Source of the DNA: Arachnopeziza araneosa
Lineage: Eukaryota; Ascomycota; Leotiomycetes; Helotiales; Arachnopezizaceae
Reading direction: 5' to 3'
NCBI GenBank assembly: GCA_003988855.1
Contig: QYAI01000003.1
Location: 1 to 64,000, forward strand
Length of the DNA stretch: 64,000 bases
Below the pieces are notes generated by a model. The model made no database searches. It was not told the origin of the DNA and saw only the letters and a program-made list of their open reading frames with translations. Shown here piece by piece: positions 12,801 to 24,444 of this stretch. A program made the position numbers and the translations under genes. Every line of letters starts with the position of its first letter. The first letter of the stretch is position 1.

Positions 12801-13934
12801 AAACTGCAAGCAAGATCTACGCTAAAGCAATCTCGGATTTCGATCATCGAATTAGAAGCGATTTCAGGGGTAATGGCCAAAAGTGGGAAGTTGAAGTTGG
12901 TGTTGGGGGAGAGTGGCCATCAGCTGGAATTGAAGAAGGCTCTATGACATTTACGAATGAGGAAATCTATTCACAGTTCGAACCAGTTGTTAATCTAATC
13001 TGCAAGCTTGTTAAAGAGCAAATAAGTGCATGTGAAGCAAGAAATGGATTCTTGAAGGTTGTTCCCCCTCTCTCTCTCACGCTTGCTGCTAACTTCCCAT
13101 AGAATATTTTGATCACCGGACCATTTGGCAATAACGAATATCTCTTTCATCAGATTAAATCACAATGTCCTCCTCAGTATCTGTCAAAATTTGCTAGGCC
13201 AAAAGATGGCGAAACCATTGCTGTAACAGGCGCCGCTATTGCCGCCGCTGAGAGATGCAATTCTCATCGAAGCACTGGATCCAGTCTGTACGGGAAGATT
13301 TACTTGAAGAAAACATATGTTTTGCATATGCCAATTGAAATTAAAGCAGAGCCGCATACGAAATCAATTGATTGTAAACCATTCCACCATTGTGTGGACG
13401 GAGTGGATCGTCGATATGATTTGGCACAAATAATTCTACGAGAAGGTCAATCAGTATTGGATTTTCAGACATTAAGATTTACGGTCACTTCATTTCGCAG
13501 CCCGGGCTCCGATTTACTTTTCTCTAATCGGGTATACTCGGGTAGAGGTATATGGTTATCGAATAATTGCGACACGATTTTCAATTCATATGGCAGCCTC
13601 GCAAATCATCATCCAGGCAAGTAACACTCTTGGTTTTCTGGGGGTCTTCATTGATTAACCTCCTACTGCTATAGAGCCAAGGCTCCTAGGTACCAGAATT
13701 ACAGACTTATCTCACATTCGACTGGAGGATCATCCCTTCCGAAAGTTCCGGTCTGATACAGGGGTCACGGATATGATCAAGTTTGATCTTGTTGTGGATT
13801 TGGATATGTCAATACCTGAGTACCCAGTCTTGGTCATCAAATCGGTTTTCGATCTTCTCGAACTCGGCTCTACGAGAATTCCAGTCGAAACAGATATGAA
13901 TAATAGTAAATTATTACCATCTCCACCAAGGTAA
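9884..13934 (+). CDS. Fungal STAND-type N-terminal domain + TPR + HSP70-like ATPase fusion
   Basis: Seven exons: 9884-9940, 10004-10398, 10452-12027, 12078-12676, 12724-13057, 13103-13616, 13675-13934, total 1245 codons. Residues 1-150 are the fungal N-terminal helical domain used by NLR-like proteins (start MDPITIATTAAGIVKSCY, then VDDLLREIHGL). Residues about 298-450 are TPR-like helices (KNYAKAESFFRKV, AGDFVSAEGCR). From about residue 620 an HSP70/actin-type ATPase of the HSPA12-like divergent class begins (IVAVDFGLTETAVAW), with the second phosphate region at VVLVVGCGIGIVELAAY and the adenosine region NILITGPFGNNEYL. The glycines and threonines of the usual DFGTT loop are altered (DFGLT), so ATP turnover is uncertain. 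Two introns (12028-12077 and 13617-13674) need GC donors. The architecture suggests a signalling or sensor protein, not a general chaperone. Confidence 0.82.
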
Positions 13935-14620
13935 TCTGGGACAATTCCAAGGATTGGTTATCTGACATGGCCTATCAAAGAACGTACTAGTGAGTAACAA
14001 ATTATACACTTTATATCCTGTAGCCTCTACCGAAATCACACAATGGACGGACTTTAACTCGCAGTCGATTCTTGAGGTTCATTTCTCGGAAGTGGCTGGG
14101 ATCGCAATCTTGATAGGACTACTGGGCTATGAAGTTGAGAATCATTCAACTTGGCTTTTTCCTCGATAAGAATGATCTGAGCTGGGATGATAAATCTATG
14201 GTCACGAACATCAGATGATTGTCATTTAGATGAGCTACCCATATCTGGTGATGAGATGGGACAGCCAGGGTCACATGACATCAGGTGTGGAAATGCTTCC
14301 AGGTTGCAGCTACTCTGGGGGTGCAATAAGTTGGAAGAGTTTTGGATAAAATGAGCTGGAATGAATGTCTATGATATGTAGCCAAATACCCCGAGACTTA
14401 AAATGAAACAAATGAAGACAGCTACCCCCTCTACATTGCAAAGAATAAAATGTTCAATGACGCAGCGGTCTCGAGACTTCAGGGCCTACTAGTACGTGCA
14501 CATTTTTAGTTATTGTTTCAGCTATTCTTCTTATCCAACGTCTCATAATTTCCAGAAGGCTAAATACCGAAAACTCCACCAGCACGAGTCTAATCCAAAC
14601 AACTTAGTATATAACTCTTA
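13935..14620. other. Convergent intergenic region, no gene seen
   Basis: Lies between the 3' ends of the HSP70-like fusion and the SNF2 gene. No open frame of note on either strand. Confidence 0.55.
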
Positions 14621-17600
14621 TCAAGCGAATCTAACTCTCTTCGCCTCATGATCCGACTCATCATCAGCATCAACTTGATGTTTCAGCTTCAGCTTCAATT
14701 TCACCAGTTCATCCACTCTCTCCTTCTCCTTCCCCTTAGGACTCTCATCTACTATGACTAAATCCTCATCAGGATCCATCTCGGCCTCAGCTCCCGATAT
14801 AACCTGCTGCATCACTTCGAGCGGCGTCATCTGCATCGGACCGGGTACATCGGCATCCACGTCAATGAATCTCACATTCCGAATCCAATCGAACATTGTC
14901 TGATCATCAAGAATATTCTTACATCGATTATGTTCTTCATTCGTCATTGCCTTTCTACGCTCTAGAATGACTTCTTCAATTGAGCCTTTCAGGACTAAGG
15001 TCTCGACGTATACGGGCCGGACTTGACCGATTCGATGAGCACGTTTCACAGCCTGCGCTTCGACTTGGGGGGAGAAAACGGGATTTACAAAGAAGACGCG
15101 CGATGCTGACGAGATGTCTAATCCGAAGGCGGCTTGGGATACGTCCATCAATAGCACCCGGAAGATTGGGCTTTGATTGAAGGAGACGACGTATTGGGAG
15201 CGGCGGGATGAGGAGAGCGATTTTGCGTAAATGAGATGTTTGATTCCCAGACATTCAAGGGCTTGAGCGATATAGTAGGCCACGTTATCGGATTCGTAAA
15301 AAACGAGAATCTTTTCGCTGGATTGATGGAGGATGATTTTGTCCATAAGGTAGGAGAGTTTTGATGATGCGGTGGAAATGATATGCGTTGATTCCAGGGG
15401 TGCACGATCAGTTGTTGTAATTTCATTTTGTTCTTTTTGCTTTAAAATCGATTTTGGTTTACTTGGGGTCTGGGGGAGTTGCTCTGGATGGTCTGGTTTG
15501 GGGTTGATAACCAGTCGCGGTCTCGAGGTTCCTTCTGGAGAACTTGGCATTATCGTAATGTTATTATGATCATTCGCTTTATTGTCTGTTGTAATGAGCG
15601 GGTCGTCAACCGGACTGTCAGAACCAATAATTGCGGTTCCGAAAGTCTGCGAAAGCTCAGATTCTAAAAGTCGATTAGTAGATGCTGTATTGCTCTTGGT
15701 CACGGGCCTTGAAGCAGAAGCTTTGCCGATTGTAACGCCTCCAGCTAGCATTGGTTCTGATTTTTTCTTTTTCTTCCCCTTCGGTTTTACTTCTCGGTCT
15801 TCATTCACTCGGTGTTGAAGCTCAAACTTAGCTTTTGCTTCTAACAGTCCCTGAAGAGGATTCTCTTTTCCAAGTTGGGATTCAATCATCTGTTGCGCTT
15901 TATGTAAATAAGTAGCACCAATAAGTGTAGGATTGGCATCACTATCATCAAGTGATAATGCTTTGCAAACCTCTTGCGGCCAGTTGTTTTCAATATAGAA
16001 AGGCATCTCATGAGATCTACTTATCTTCGAGGAGATATTATTTGTCAAGACGGCTTTGCCCATACGAATGGCTTGGCAAAGTAAGTCTTCATCAGCCGAC
16101 GAAATCTTTACTTCTCTCTTTCCAAGGAAACCCATGGCATTTTCAATTGTACTTGTAAGATGCGCTTCCTCGAAACCAGACCAGAAGAATGATGCAGATC
16201 TCAGATTAGACACCAGCTCCATGAGCGATTTTCGTTGACGCGGATGGAAGAAGTAATCAGCATCCTTTCTTTCAGATGTGACTGCATTCGTGATAATCAT
16301 AAGTGCGAAAGTGTTCAAAGAGAGTTTGTTCTGTACAGATCCCTCGAGTTTGACGACTTGTTGATGGAGAGGCGGAAGAACGACATCTTCTAATACATCA
16401 TCTGGTCTGTGACGAATAATGAAACCCTCAAGCGTGGCCCTCAAGCAATCCATATTTCCTCGACTCTTTGCGCCATGGCGAGGTTGCATGACCAATTGGT
16501 TCCAAGAAGCTAAGTCATTGTTGGCATTAGCCCAAGGCCGAGCTCTCAGGAAGAACGTTGCAATATTTCCAAGCTTCTCAAGATCTTTCCGTTCTTGTTT
16601 ATTGAATAAGTTTTCTTGCACGGAAGAAATTTCCGAGGAGGTAGATGCTGTGTCTACAGATTCAGAAGAATCATCCTGAACATTTTGTAGAGTAGGGCCG
16701 ACGAAATTCTCGAGATTTTCCAAGGCGATAATTTGAGATCTGGAAGAAGACATCGCAGCTTCCATACCATAAAGTCCTTGAGTTGGAGTTCCTGACACTA
16801 TCCACCTCGAAGTTACTTGGAGCGAACCAAGGACTGTAAGAGCTTCAGTTCTCGAACTGTTTGAAGAGTTTCCAAAGGTGTGACCCTCATCAACGATCAA
16901 GCGTTTTATTTGTATACTCTGGAGAGGCGATCCTGAGACATTTCCGTTTTCGATGCTCTCCCTGGATTCTTTCTCAAATCGCTGCTTGCTGAACAATAAG
17001 ATATCATATTCTTTGAGCTCTTCTGCAGGAGGTATACTTGCTTTCAAGTCATTCATATAGAGAACTCTGAGTCCAGTTGTGTGCTTCTTTATCTCTTGTC
17101 GCCACTGCTGAACTAAATTGGAAGGAACAATGACCAGGGTGGTAGCACTGAGCCAAATCTTCCGTTTGGGCGGAGAACTCGAGTCGGACAACTCTAATTG
17201 TCTCGACCAACGACGCGGAGGAGGTGGAGATATCTCATAATATCCATTCTCCCGAACTAGAGCTGCAGATTTTGTCAAATCATAACCTGTCTCGCGTTCC
17301 ATTCGTGTGAATTCTGCTTTCCATGGTAAACCAGAGCGACCAAGACTAGCAGCAGCCATCTGAGCTAAAGTTCCAGTCTTTGGTCGTTCAATCACGTTGC
17401 TAACTGAATGTTCCACAGGAATCTGAGATGGAATATCGAGGGTCGCTAGAATGAGCGATAGACATATTAAGGTCTTTCCAAGACCCATGTTTTCCGCCAG
17501 AATCCCACCTTTTGCGGCTTCATATCTTCGCGGCTCTCTAAAACAACAGCTGTTACCAAAATCCCAATAGTAGGGTTGATCATCTTGGTCGTGCACAAGC

Positions 17601-18444
17601 GTGAGCCTGGGATCAATATTCTGTGCTGGCTGTTCTTCTCGTTGAAGCATGAGAGCAGCAGAGCGACGCTGATATTGGTACAGGGTTGTCTGAAGACCTT
17701 CAACATCGCTTGCAAGAATTTTAGACATTGCATCTTTAGCGTGTACATCATGAAGTATCTCTAACTTCGGGTCAGGAGAAGTAAGATGGTTGAAAATATA
17801 GAACAAAGAAGGGTCATCCTTCTCTGATCGGTGACAGGCCGGATCAACACTGGAAATAGGTGATCCTGAGGTCCGCTACATCCAAACAGTTAGCATCCTC
17901 TATCTCAGTACACGAGAGAAAGGAGCGTCGCTGGACGCCGTTCATTGCGAGTATATACTTCACTCAGTCGGATAATAGGAGAAAGATGAAGGGGTGCCTC
18001 GTTTCTTACCTGCCCAAGGAAGGTGCTCCTAGATCTATCGATTTGAGAAAGAAGTAGTGTCATTCGTTTTCTCAAATTCCTATCGCTACGGTTGATTGAA
18101 AGATGTCCCACATCTTCCGGTAAGATATACACACGAACTTGGCCATGTTGTTGATCATTGGCCTTGAAGCTGAACCGAATCCAGGCCGCATTGTGAAGAC
18201 CACAAAAAGGTGCGAGGACAGTAGAATTCATGAGCTTGGTTTGCATAGAGCCTCCAACAATGTCGGACGACTGATTGACAGCATAAAGATCACGTGGAAG
18301 AACAAGTATAGCCCATTGGGAAGTGTAGGCAGTCCAGAGATCAGAACTGGCGTCGCAGTCGCTTCTCAGAACACGGAGACACCCAACAGGGATGTAGTTG
18401 GTGAATCCAATGGCCATGTTGTCATTGCTTAAGCTCAACTCCAT
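14621..18444 (-). CDS. SNF2-family DNA-dependent ATPase
   Basis: Two exons (18444-17914, 17875-14621) give 1261 residues. A DNA translocase probably acting in chromatin remodelling or DNA repair in the nucleus. Motif I is GGILAENMGLGKT, motif II RLIVDEGHTFG (DEGH), then WIVSGTPTQGL, and in the C-terminal RecA lobe VLLMDVSQAAFGLDIS and the motif VI arginine finger QAVKRAHRIGQ. The overall layout and the split between lobes resemble the Rad5/Rad16/Irc20 branch, but I see no RING finger between the lobes and no HIRAN domain. The N-terminal 180 residues are of unknown fold. The C-terminal tail is Lys/Glu-rich. The single intron (17876-17913) would be only 38 nt, so its exact ends are the weakest part of the model. 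Confidence 0.85.
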
Positions 18445-19209
18445 GATGACGCTGTTGAGGACTTCAAATTGGAATTAGAGAATCTGTAGGCAACAAGGTC
18501 GCGGGGACGGCGCGCTGAAACTCCAGATATTACGGGGGGAGACTATGCAAAATTGAATGGAAGTTCTCATGGTTGGCAGAAGTAAAAGCTCCTGGTTCAT
18601 CGAAGTTCAAGATGACGGTGTTAGCTAAACGAAAGACAAGCGAAGTTATTCGCTGTAATGAAGGTGTTCGCCTCGAACTTCTGAGGCTCAATTTGAGATT
18701 CACGCTAAGATAGGTTTAAGCGACGCGGCGGATAAGAGTCCACGTGATACCGCGATCATTTTTAAATTTACCTCAACTATCCTATAGCAACAACATTTGA
18801 GACACTTTTAATAAGATTCCTAGATAAGCTTCAATAGTTTAATGGGATTTATAAGTCCTCCATAAAGAACCATATACCTAACTAGATAGGTAATGTTGAG
18901 TGCTGCAAATCAATCCACGTTGATTGACGAATGCGTATTCCTTTGGACCCAATTTGACTAGTATTGTTTGTTTTCATCAATAATCTGTAGCAATTAAGAA
19001 TACCGTTCAGAGACATAGCTTGACGACTAAAGAAGACCTCTCTGTTCGATGAGAACTATTCACGTGACTTTATGTCAAACACTCCTTGAACGTTTCTAGG
19101 CAGACAGATTGGGAGAAATGGAGTATTCCATCCCACATAATTATCTTTTAGGCACAGGAGTCTACTACTGCTTATCATCCAGTAAACTAAGCATCCGACC
19201 AGCTCAAAA
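18445..19209. other. Divergent intergenic region, no gene seen
   Basis: Upstream of the SNF2 gene (minus) and of the small membrane protein at 19210 (plus). AT-rich in its middle. A CACGTG site lies at about 18741 and the sequence TCACGTGA at about 19061. Confidence 0.45.
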
Positions 19210-19671
19210 ATGGCGCTTACCAATACACCCACACTCACGCAGCTCATCCCAGTCCTCACCTCAACCGCCTCAGTCACCTTCTGCCTCACAGAGTACTGGA
19301 CATTCATCCCCTTCCTCAAGGCATCCACTCCCTCGCAAGCCATCTCGCCCATCTGGGACTCCTACCTATACCTCACAATCCCGGGGTGGTTAGGATTCGG
19401 GCTCACATCTGCCATCTCGGGATACCTCTCATATCGCAAGATGGCGACAGGATTGGAAAGGAGTTTGTATGGCTGGGGTGTGATATTTGCTTTGGGCCAT
19501 TATGCGTTTGGATATTATGTTTCTAGGATTGTTGAGAGGTTGGTCAAGGGGCCGCATGAGAAGGCAAAGGATGAGTTGAGAGGTTGGTTGAGGTTGCATA
19601 CCGTGAGAACGTTATTGGTGGATGTTCCCGCTATGGCTTGTTTTGTTGGGGGTTTTGTGAAGCTGCTTTAG
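19210..19671 (+). CDS. Small four-helix membrane protein, unknown function
   Basis: A single exon of 153 residues with about four hydrophobic segments: near residues 10-30, 52-75, 88-105 and 135-153. The last, with its preceding HTVRTLLVDVPAMACFVGGF, resembles the end of the fungal DUF1772-like/anthrone-oxygenase-type small membrane proteins, but catalytic residues cannot be confirmed. The start at 19210 gives an N-terminus with no extra leader. No neighbour suggests a pathway. Strong codon periodicity and preserved hydrophobic pattern argue that it is a real gene. Confidence 0.7.
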   Translation: MALTNTPTLTQLIPVLTSTASVTFCLTEYWTFIPFLKASTPSQAISPIWDSYLYLTIPGWLGFGLTSAISGYLSYRKMATGLERSLYGWGVIFALGHYAFGYYVSRIVERLVKGPHEKAKDELRGWLRLHTVRTLLVDVPAMACFVGGFVKLL

Positions 19672-20031
19672 AAAAGAAGTTAAAGCTTTGCCAAGGAGGG
19701 AAAGAGCATTGCAAGGTAGAGCGGGCTCTCCATGCCAATCTCATTCGAATCTGCCCAGTGTTATGATTTCTTTCTCTATTTAGTGATAGTGAGCAAGTTT
19801 TAGTAAAAGAGAAAGACGAGTAGGGATCTCTTCAAGTTCCGCTTGAATTCATCGTGAGTGAAGCTTGCCACTACCTAGTTCCATCCCTCCAGTCTTCTAG
19901 GCCAGATTTGTAACTATGTAATACACCTTTGTACATCTTCCTAACGCCTGATGCTATCCCGCTAAGTCTATCAAACACCATTTTACATTATACACGCAAT
20001 ATCAATCCATTCTCGTCTGTCCCATGATACT
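19672..20031. other. Convergent intergenic region
   Basis: Between the 3' ends of the small membrane protein and ZIM17; nothing recognised. Confidence 0.5.
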
Positions 20032-20706
20032 TCATGCCATACCCTTTTTCTCGCCCTCTTCTGTTGATGCAGCTCCTCCGATGCCCACTTCTTTATTTCT
20101 TTTTGTAGTTGTGCCGTCAACCCAGAATTCTAAATCTCCGTCCCCACTCAACGTCCCCCTTTTTACTATTTGTCCCTGCTCCCGCATCAAATCCTCGATA
20201 GTAAGGTTTTTGTCACCAAAAATCTAAAGAGATTAGCTAAATGACAACTATCGTCCGAGGGTGATACACACATTTAAATGATCGCTAATAACATGCTTGT
20301 TCTTGCACTCTGGACAGGTGATGAGGACAGAGCCATGGTGATAGCCCTGCTTGCTGATCCGGTGCGAGGAGCGAGTACTGCAGGGTTTGCAGGTAAATGT
20401 CAGTTCGTACTCTGGGCGCGGTTGTTTGGGTGGCTGAGGAACGGAAGAGGAGTTGGTTCGATCTGTCAGAGGTCTTGTGCCAGCCTCTGAATAGCACCTA
20501 AGGGCAGTCTTGGGTATTCGAGGAGGAGCAAAAGCTCGCGGTATTCGTGTGGAGAGTGGCGTCAAGGGCAGTCTCCTGGCCGGGCTCGAAAGACGCGATA
20601 ATGTCCGCAGGCATGATAGTGGACTAGGCGTTGACGGCATGACGTCTCTGTAGTGTATTGATCTTGTTAAAAAACTTAGACAACGAGTGACGTCCTTGAG
20701 GCTCAA
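20032..20706 (-). CDS. ZIM17: Mitochondrial DNL-type zinc finger protein Zim17/Hep1
   Basis: Two exons (20706-20272, 20223-20032; 48-nt intron) give 208 residues; starting at the second Met (20640) would give 186. Zim17/Hep1 keeps mitochondrial HSP70 soluble and helps protein import in the matrix. The zinc-ribbon is clear: FTCKPCSTRSSHRISKQGYH, then LITCPECKNKHVISDHLN, so both CxxC pairs and the DHL of the DNL motif are present. The N-terminus is Arg/Ser-rich without acidic residues (SRLSSPARRLPLTPLSTR), as expected of a matrix-targeting presequence; this favours one of the two upstream starts. The C-terminal tail (GTTTKRNKEVGIGG) follows the splice IFGDKNLTIEDLM, which is typical of the family. 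Divergent from CUL3. Confidence 0.93.
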
Positions 20707-21039
20707 AGCTAGCGCGATAACGATAAGAACTGTCGGCGAAAAGTTGAAGCGAGTGCCGATATCAACTTCCCCAGAGATAATTCCATGACGAACACCAACC
20801 TAGACCGAACACGTTCTTTTTACACAGGTCGACTTCTTGATTTGTGATCCAAGTACTTGCTTTGTGCAAATCTTGTGATTCTTTACCTGCTTTGATAGAG
20901 CAGTCTCTCGCTCGGCAAAAGGCACTTCTCCGTGTTTCTGGTGCCCCCGCGCGAGGTCTTGCCAGTCTACGCGCCGACCTAGGACACAGCCTTCTCTCCA
21001 GCCTTGTTCCACGACTGTACAACTAGGTGCAAGGGAAGG
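20707..21039. promoter_or_regulatory. Bidirectional promoter region between ZIM17 and CUL3
   Basis: 333 nt between divergent start codons. No coding frame is supported; no named element recognised. Confidence 0.5.
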
Positions 21040-23880
21040 ATGATATCTGGTCGTGGAAGAGGGAAGATACGTCCCCCACGCAGAGTAAGTTCGAGCGTTC
21101 ACTTCCCCCGCTTACACTCTTGGAATTCCACCCCACCACCTTAACTCGAGCAAAGACCTCATGTCATCTTCACTATTGAAACTTATTCTACATTTTGAGA
21201 TCCTGTACCTGCAGAAATGGCAGATGCAACTTTTAAAAGTGCATTAGCTCGTGCTATAAGTTTGAGCCTCGAGGTTGCATCTCCTCGTTCTCTTGCATAT
21301 TCCTCCCAAAATGAGCATTGTAGGCTTAGAATATAGCTAACATAACCTTTTCGTAGAATCCTCTAAGCCATGGAGGTGATGGCGACTTCGAAGTGCAATG
21401 GGATATCTTGCGGTCCGCATTAAAAGAAATCCATACCAAAAACGCATCCTCTCTTTCTTTCGAACAGATCTACCGCGCCTCTTACAAGATCGTTCTCAAG
21501 AAACAAGGCGATGAGCTCTATACCAGAGTCAAGGAATTTGAGGAGCAATGGTTTGGTAGTGTTGTCATGCCCAAGATTCGAGGATTGATATCCAAGAACT
21601 TGATCAATGTTGCCTGCGGAGGTGTCTCCGGAGTCACTGCCAATGAGAGAAGGTTGACTGGGGAGGAGTTCTTGAAAGGCTTGAAGCTCAGCTGGGAAGA
21701 TCACATTACAACGATGAACATGACAACGGATGTTCTCATGTACATGGATCGTGTCTATTGCTTAGAAAGCCGGAACGATTCGATCTTCACAACCGCGATG
21801 GGCCTATTTCGGGATCACATTTTGAGATCTCAGCTCACGGCTGGAGAGGGATTAGTCACCTTCAATATTCTAAACTCGGTAGTTCTGGACCAGATTGGAA
21901 TGGAGCGTGATGGAGATGTCATCGATAAAGCTCTTATTCGATCTTGTGTCTATGTGTTGGAGGGACTCTACGAAAACAACGAAGAGAAAGAACAAGACAA
22001 GCTCTATCTGACAGTCTTCGAGGTCGAATTTTTGGACAAGAGCAAGATATTTTACCAAAATGAGTGCAACAGGCTGCTTCGAGACGCTGACGCTAGCACC
22101 TGGTTACGACAGACCAAGAAACGGCTGGTCGAGGAAGAAAATCGATGCCAGACTACAATCTCATTAGTAACCGCGCCAAAGATTGCGAAAGTCGTAGAAC
22201 AGGAAATGATTAGTAGTCACCTAGCCGAGTTTCTTGCAATGGAAGGAAGTGGTATTCAGGCAATGATTGACAATGATCGTTACGAAGACCTAGCCCTTTT
22301 GTACAAACACATCGCGAGGGTGGATTCCTCCAAGGAATCTTTGAAGGCTGCACTGCAGACTCGGGTGGTTGAACTAGGCTCTGAGATCAACCATCTGATT
22401 CAAAATACCGACTCTGCAGCCTTAACCACGGCTGGTGCAGACGATGCAGATGGAGCTGAAGGAGCAGACAAGTCGAAGGTGCCCAAGCAAAACTCAGCTG
22501 CAAAGGTAACCACCTTGGCCATTAGATGGGTTGATGAAGTTCTTACGTTGAAGGACAAATTCGACAAGATGTGGAAGCAGTGTTTTGCCGAAGACTTGGT
22601 CATTCATACTGCCCTGACTAAGAGCTTTGCTGATTTTATCAACCAATTTCCACGTTGCTCTGAATATGTCTCATTATTCATCGACGACAATCTCAAGCGT
22701 GGAATCAAAGGAAAAACCGAAGCTGAAATCGAGGTTGTCCTTGATAAGGCTGTAACGTTGCTCAGATATATCATGGACAAGGATATGTTTGAAAGATATT
22801 ACAAGAAACATCTCGCGCGACGTTTGTTGTTCAACAAATCTGAGAGTGCCGATGTCGAGAAACAGATGTTATCTCGCATGAAGCAGGAGCTAGGTAATAA
22901 CTTCACTAGCAAATCGGAGGGCATGTTCAAGGATATGACTATGTCTGAAGAACTTACAACAGGATATCGGACGCATATTCAAAACCTAGGAGATATCGAC
23001 CGCAGAAATATTGATCTTGGCATCAATGTTTTGACATCCAATAATTGGCCTATGGATACGATGGGTGACAAGAGCACCATGCGAGAAGATGGTACTCGAA
23101 CAACCTGCACATTCCCTCAAGAGATCAAGACGTTGCAAGAATCTTTCAAGGCATTTTACCTTAAAGACCGTAATGGTAGAATGCTGACATGGCTGGGTTT
23201 TCTTGGTAACGCTGATGTCCGGTGTGTTTTTCCAAAGATCCCCGGAAAAGAGGGTGCCCTTAGTCGTGAGCGTCGACATGAGATCAATGTTCCTACCTAT
23301 GGAATGATTGTCTTGTTATTGTTCAATGACCTAGCAGACGGAGAAACCCTTTCGTTTGATGAGATCCAGCAACTTACGAATATCCCTGTCCAAGAACTTT
23401 CGCGAGTCCTTCACACAGTCTCGGTTCTTCCAAAGGCGAAGGTACTCAACAAGCATCCTCCGTCCAAGGATCTTCCAAAGCCTGGAGACAAGTTTTCATT
23501 CAACACTCATTTTACGTCTAAAGCAGTCAAGATCAAGGCGCCCGTGATGGTAGGAACTGTCAATAGAGTTGAAGGCGACCAGGAGCGCAGGGAAACGGAA
23601 GATCGCAATGACGAACATCGAGGTTACGTAATTGATACCGTCATTGTGCGAATCATGAAGTTGGTTTTCTCCTATTCTTTCCGTTTCCTGACTAACAAAC
23701 CACAGGTCCCGCAAACAACTTGCACACCAGGTCCTGTTCTCCGAAGTCATCAGTCAACTCTCACAACGTTTCAAGCCTGACCTCAACATGATCAAGAAGC
23801 GTGTTGAGTCCTTGATCGAGCGGGAATATCTGGAACGCGCAGAAAACGTGGACGTGCCCAGTTACTCTTACCTTGCATAA
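21040..23880 (+). CDS. CUL3: Cullin-3 scaffold of BTB-type ubiquitin ligases
   Basis: Three exons: 21040-21084, 21357-23659, 23706-23880, total 840 residues. CUL3 bridges BTB substrate adaptors and RBX1 in CRL3 ubiquitin ligases. The first exon encodes MISGRGRGKIRPPRR, the typical CUL3 N-terminal tail, and is joined by a 272-nt intron, unusually long for this window; an extra small exon inside it is possible. Then come the cullin repeats (ALKEIHTKNASSLSFEQIYR), the cullin homology domain (RYIMDKDMFERYYKKHLARR, YGMIVLLLFND) and the C-terminal winged helix with the NEDD8 acceptor Lys in NMIKKRVESLIEREYLER, ending YSYLA. The last intron (23660-23705) splits the VRIMKSRKQLAHQ motif. Full-length for the family. 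Confidence 0.96.
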
Positions 23881-24444
23881 TTTCGAGGATTTTATTAGAT
23901 ATGGAGTATTTATGACTGGGCATGGCTTTCTGAGGTGGCATGATATCATGGTATGGAAATTTGCAGCGGAAAAACAGCATGGCGTTGGTGCGTTGAGCGG
24001 ATAAGCGAATGGGCTTCTGCGAGGCATATGCATCTGTTCGTGTATAGGTGCAGTACTGCACATCTCATGGGTTAATTTGAGACCTTGATCCACATAGGAA
24101 TTGCGCATAATCAGTTTGGAGGTATTGCGTCGCCTTATAATCATTGAATTATGCACGTGGACTTTCAAGGTGCAAGTTTGCACGATATGTCCTAATGTTT
24201 GTTTTTATTTCAAATTTCAAAGTCATTCTCCCTGCTTTCCTCGGGGGTAGCCCAAAAGCTTTCAAGTTTCAATGCAAGCGCTAATAATTAAGACTTTAAC
24301 ATTATACCCTAAAATATCATACAAGATACATCCTTTCCAGGTTCTCGTTACACTTTCGTTCTTCAATATCTATGCATATTATATTAGGTAGCTCGTTACC
24401 TAATTTGTAGTAAAGATACAGTAGTCATCTCTTACTTAATTACA
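23881..24444. other. Convergent intergenic region
   Basis: Between the 3' ends of CUL3 and the SDR gene. Overlapping short frames are shadows; AT-rich from about 24200. Confidence 0.5.

Noticed and set aside
9884..13934. Ordinary cytosolic HSP70 chaperone
   Set aside because: The phosphate loop is divergent, no substrate-binding domain or EEVD end is present, and the N-terminal half is STAND-like plus TPR.
24004..24183. Minus-strand frames downstream of CUL3
   Set aside because: Short, unconserved and within the likely CUL3 3' UTR.
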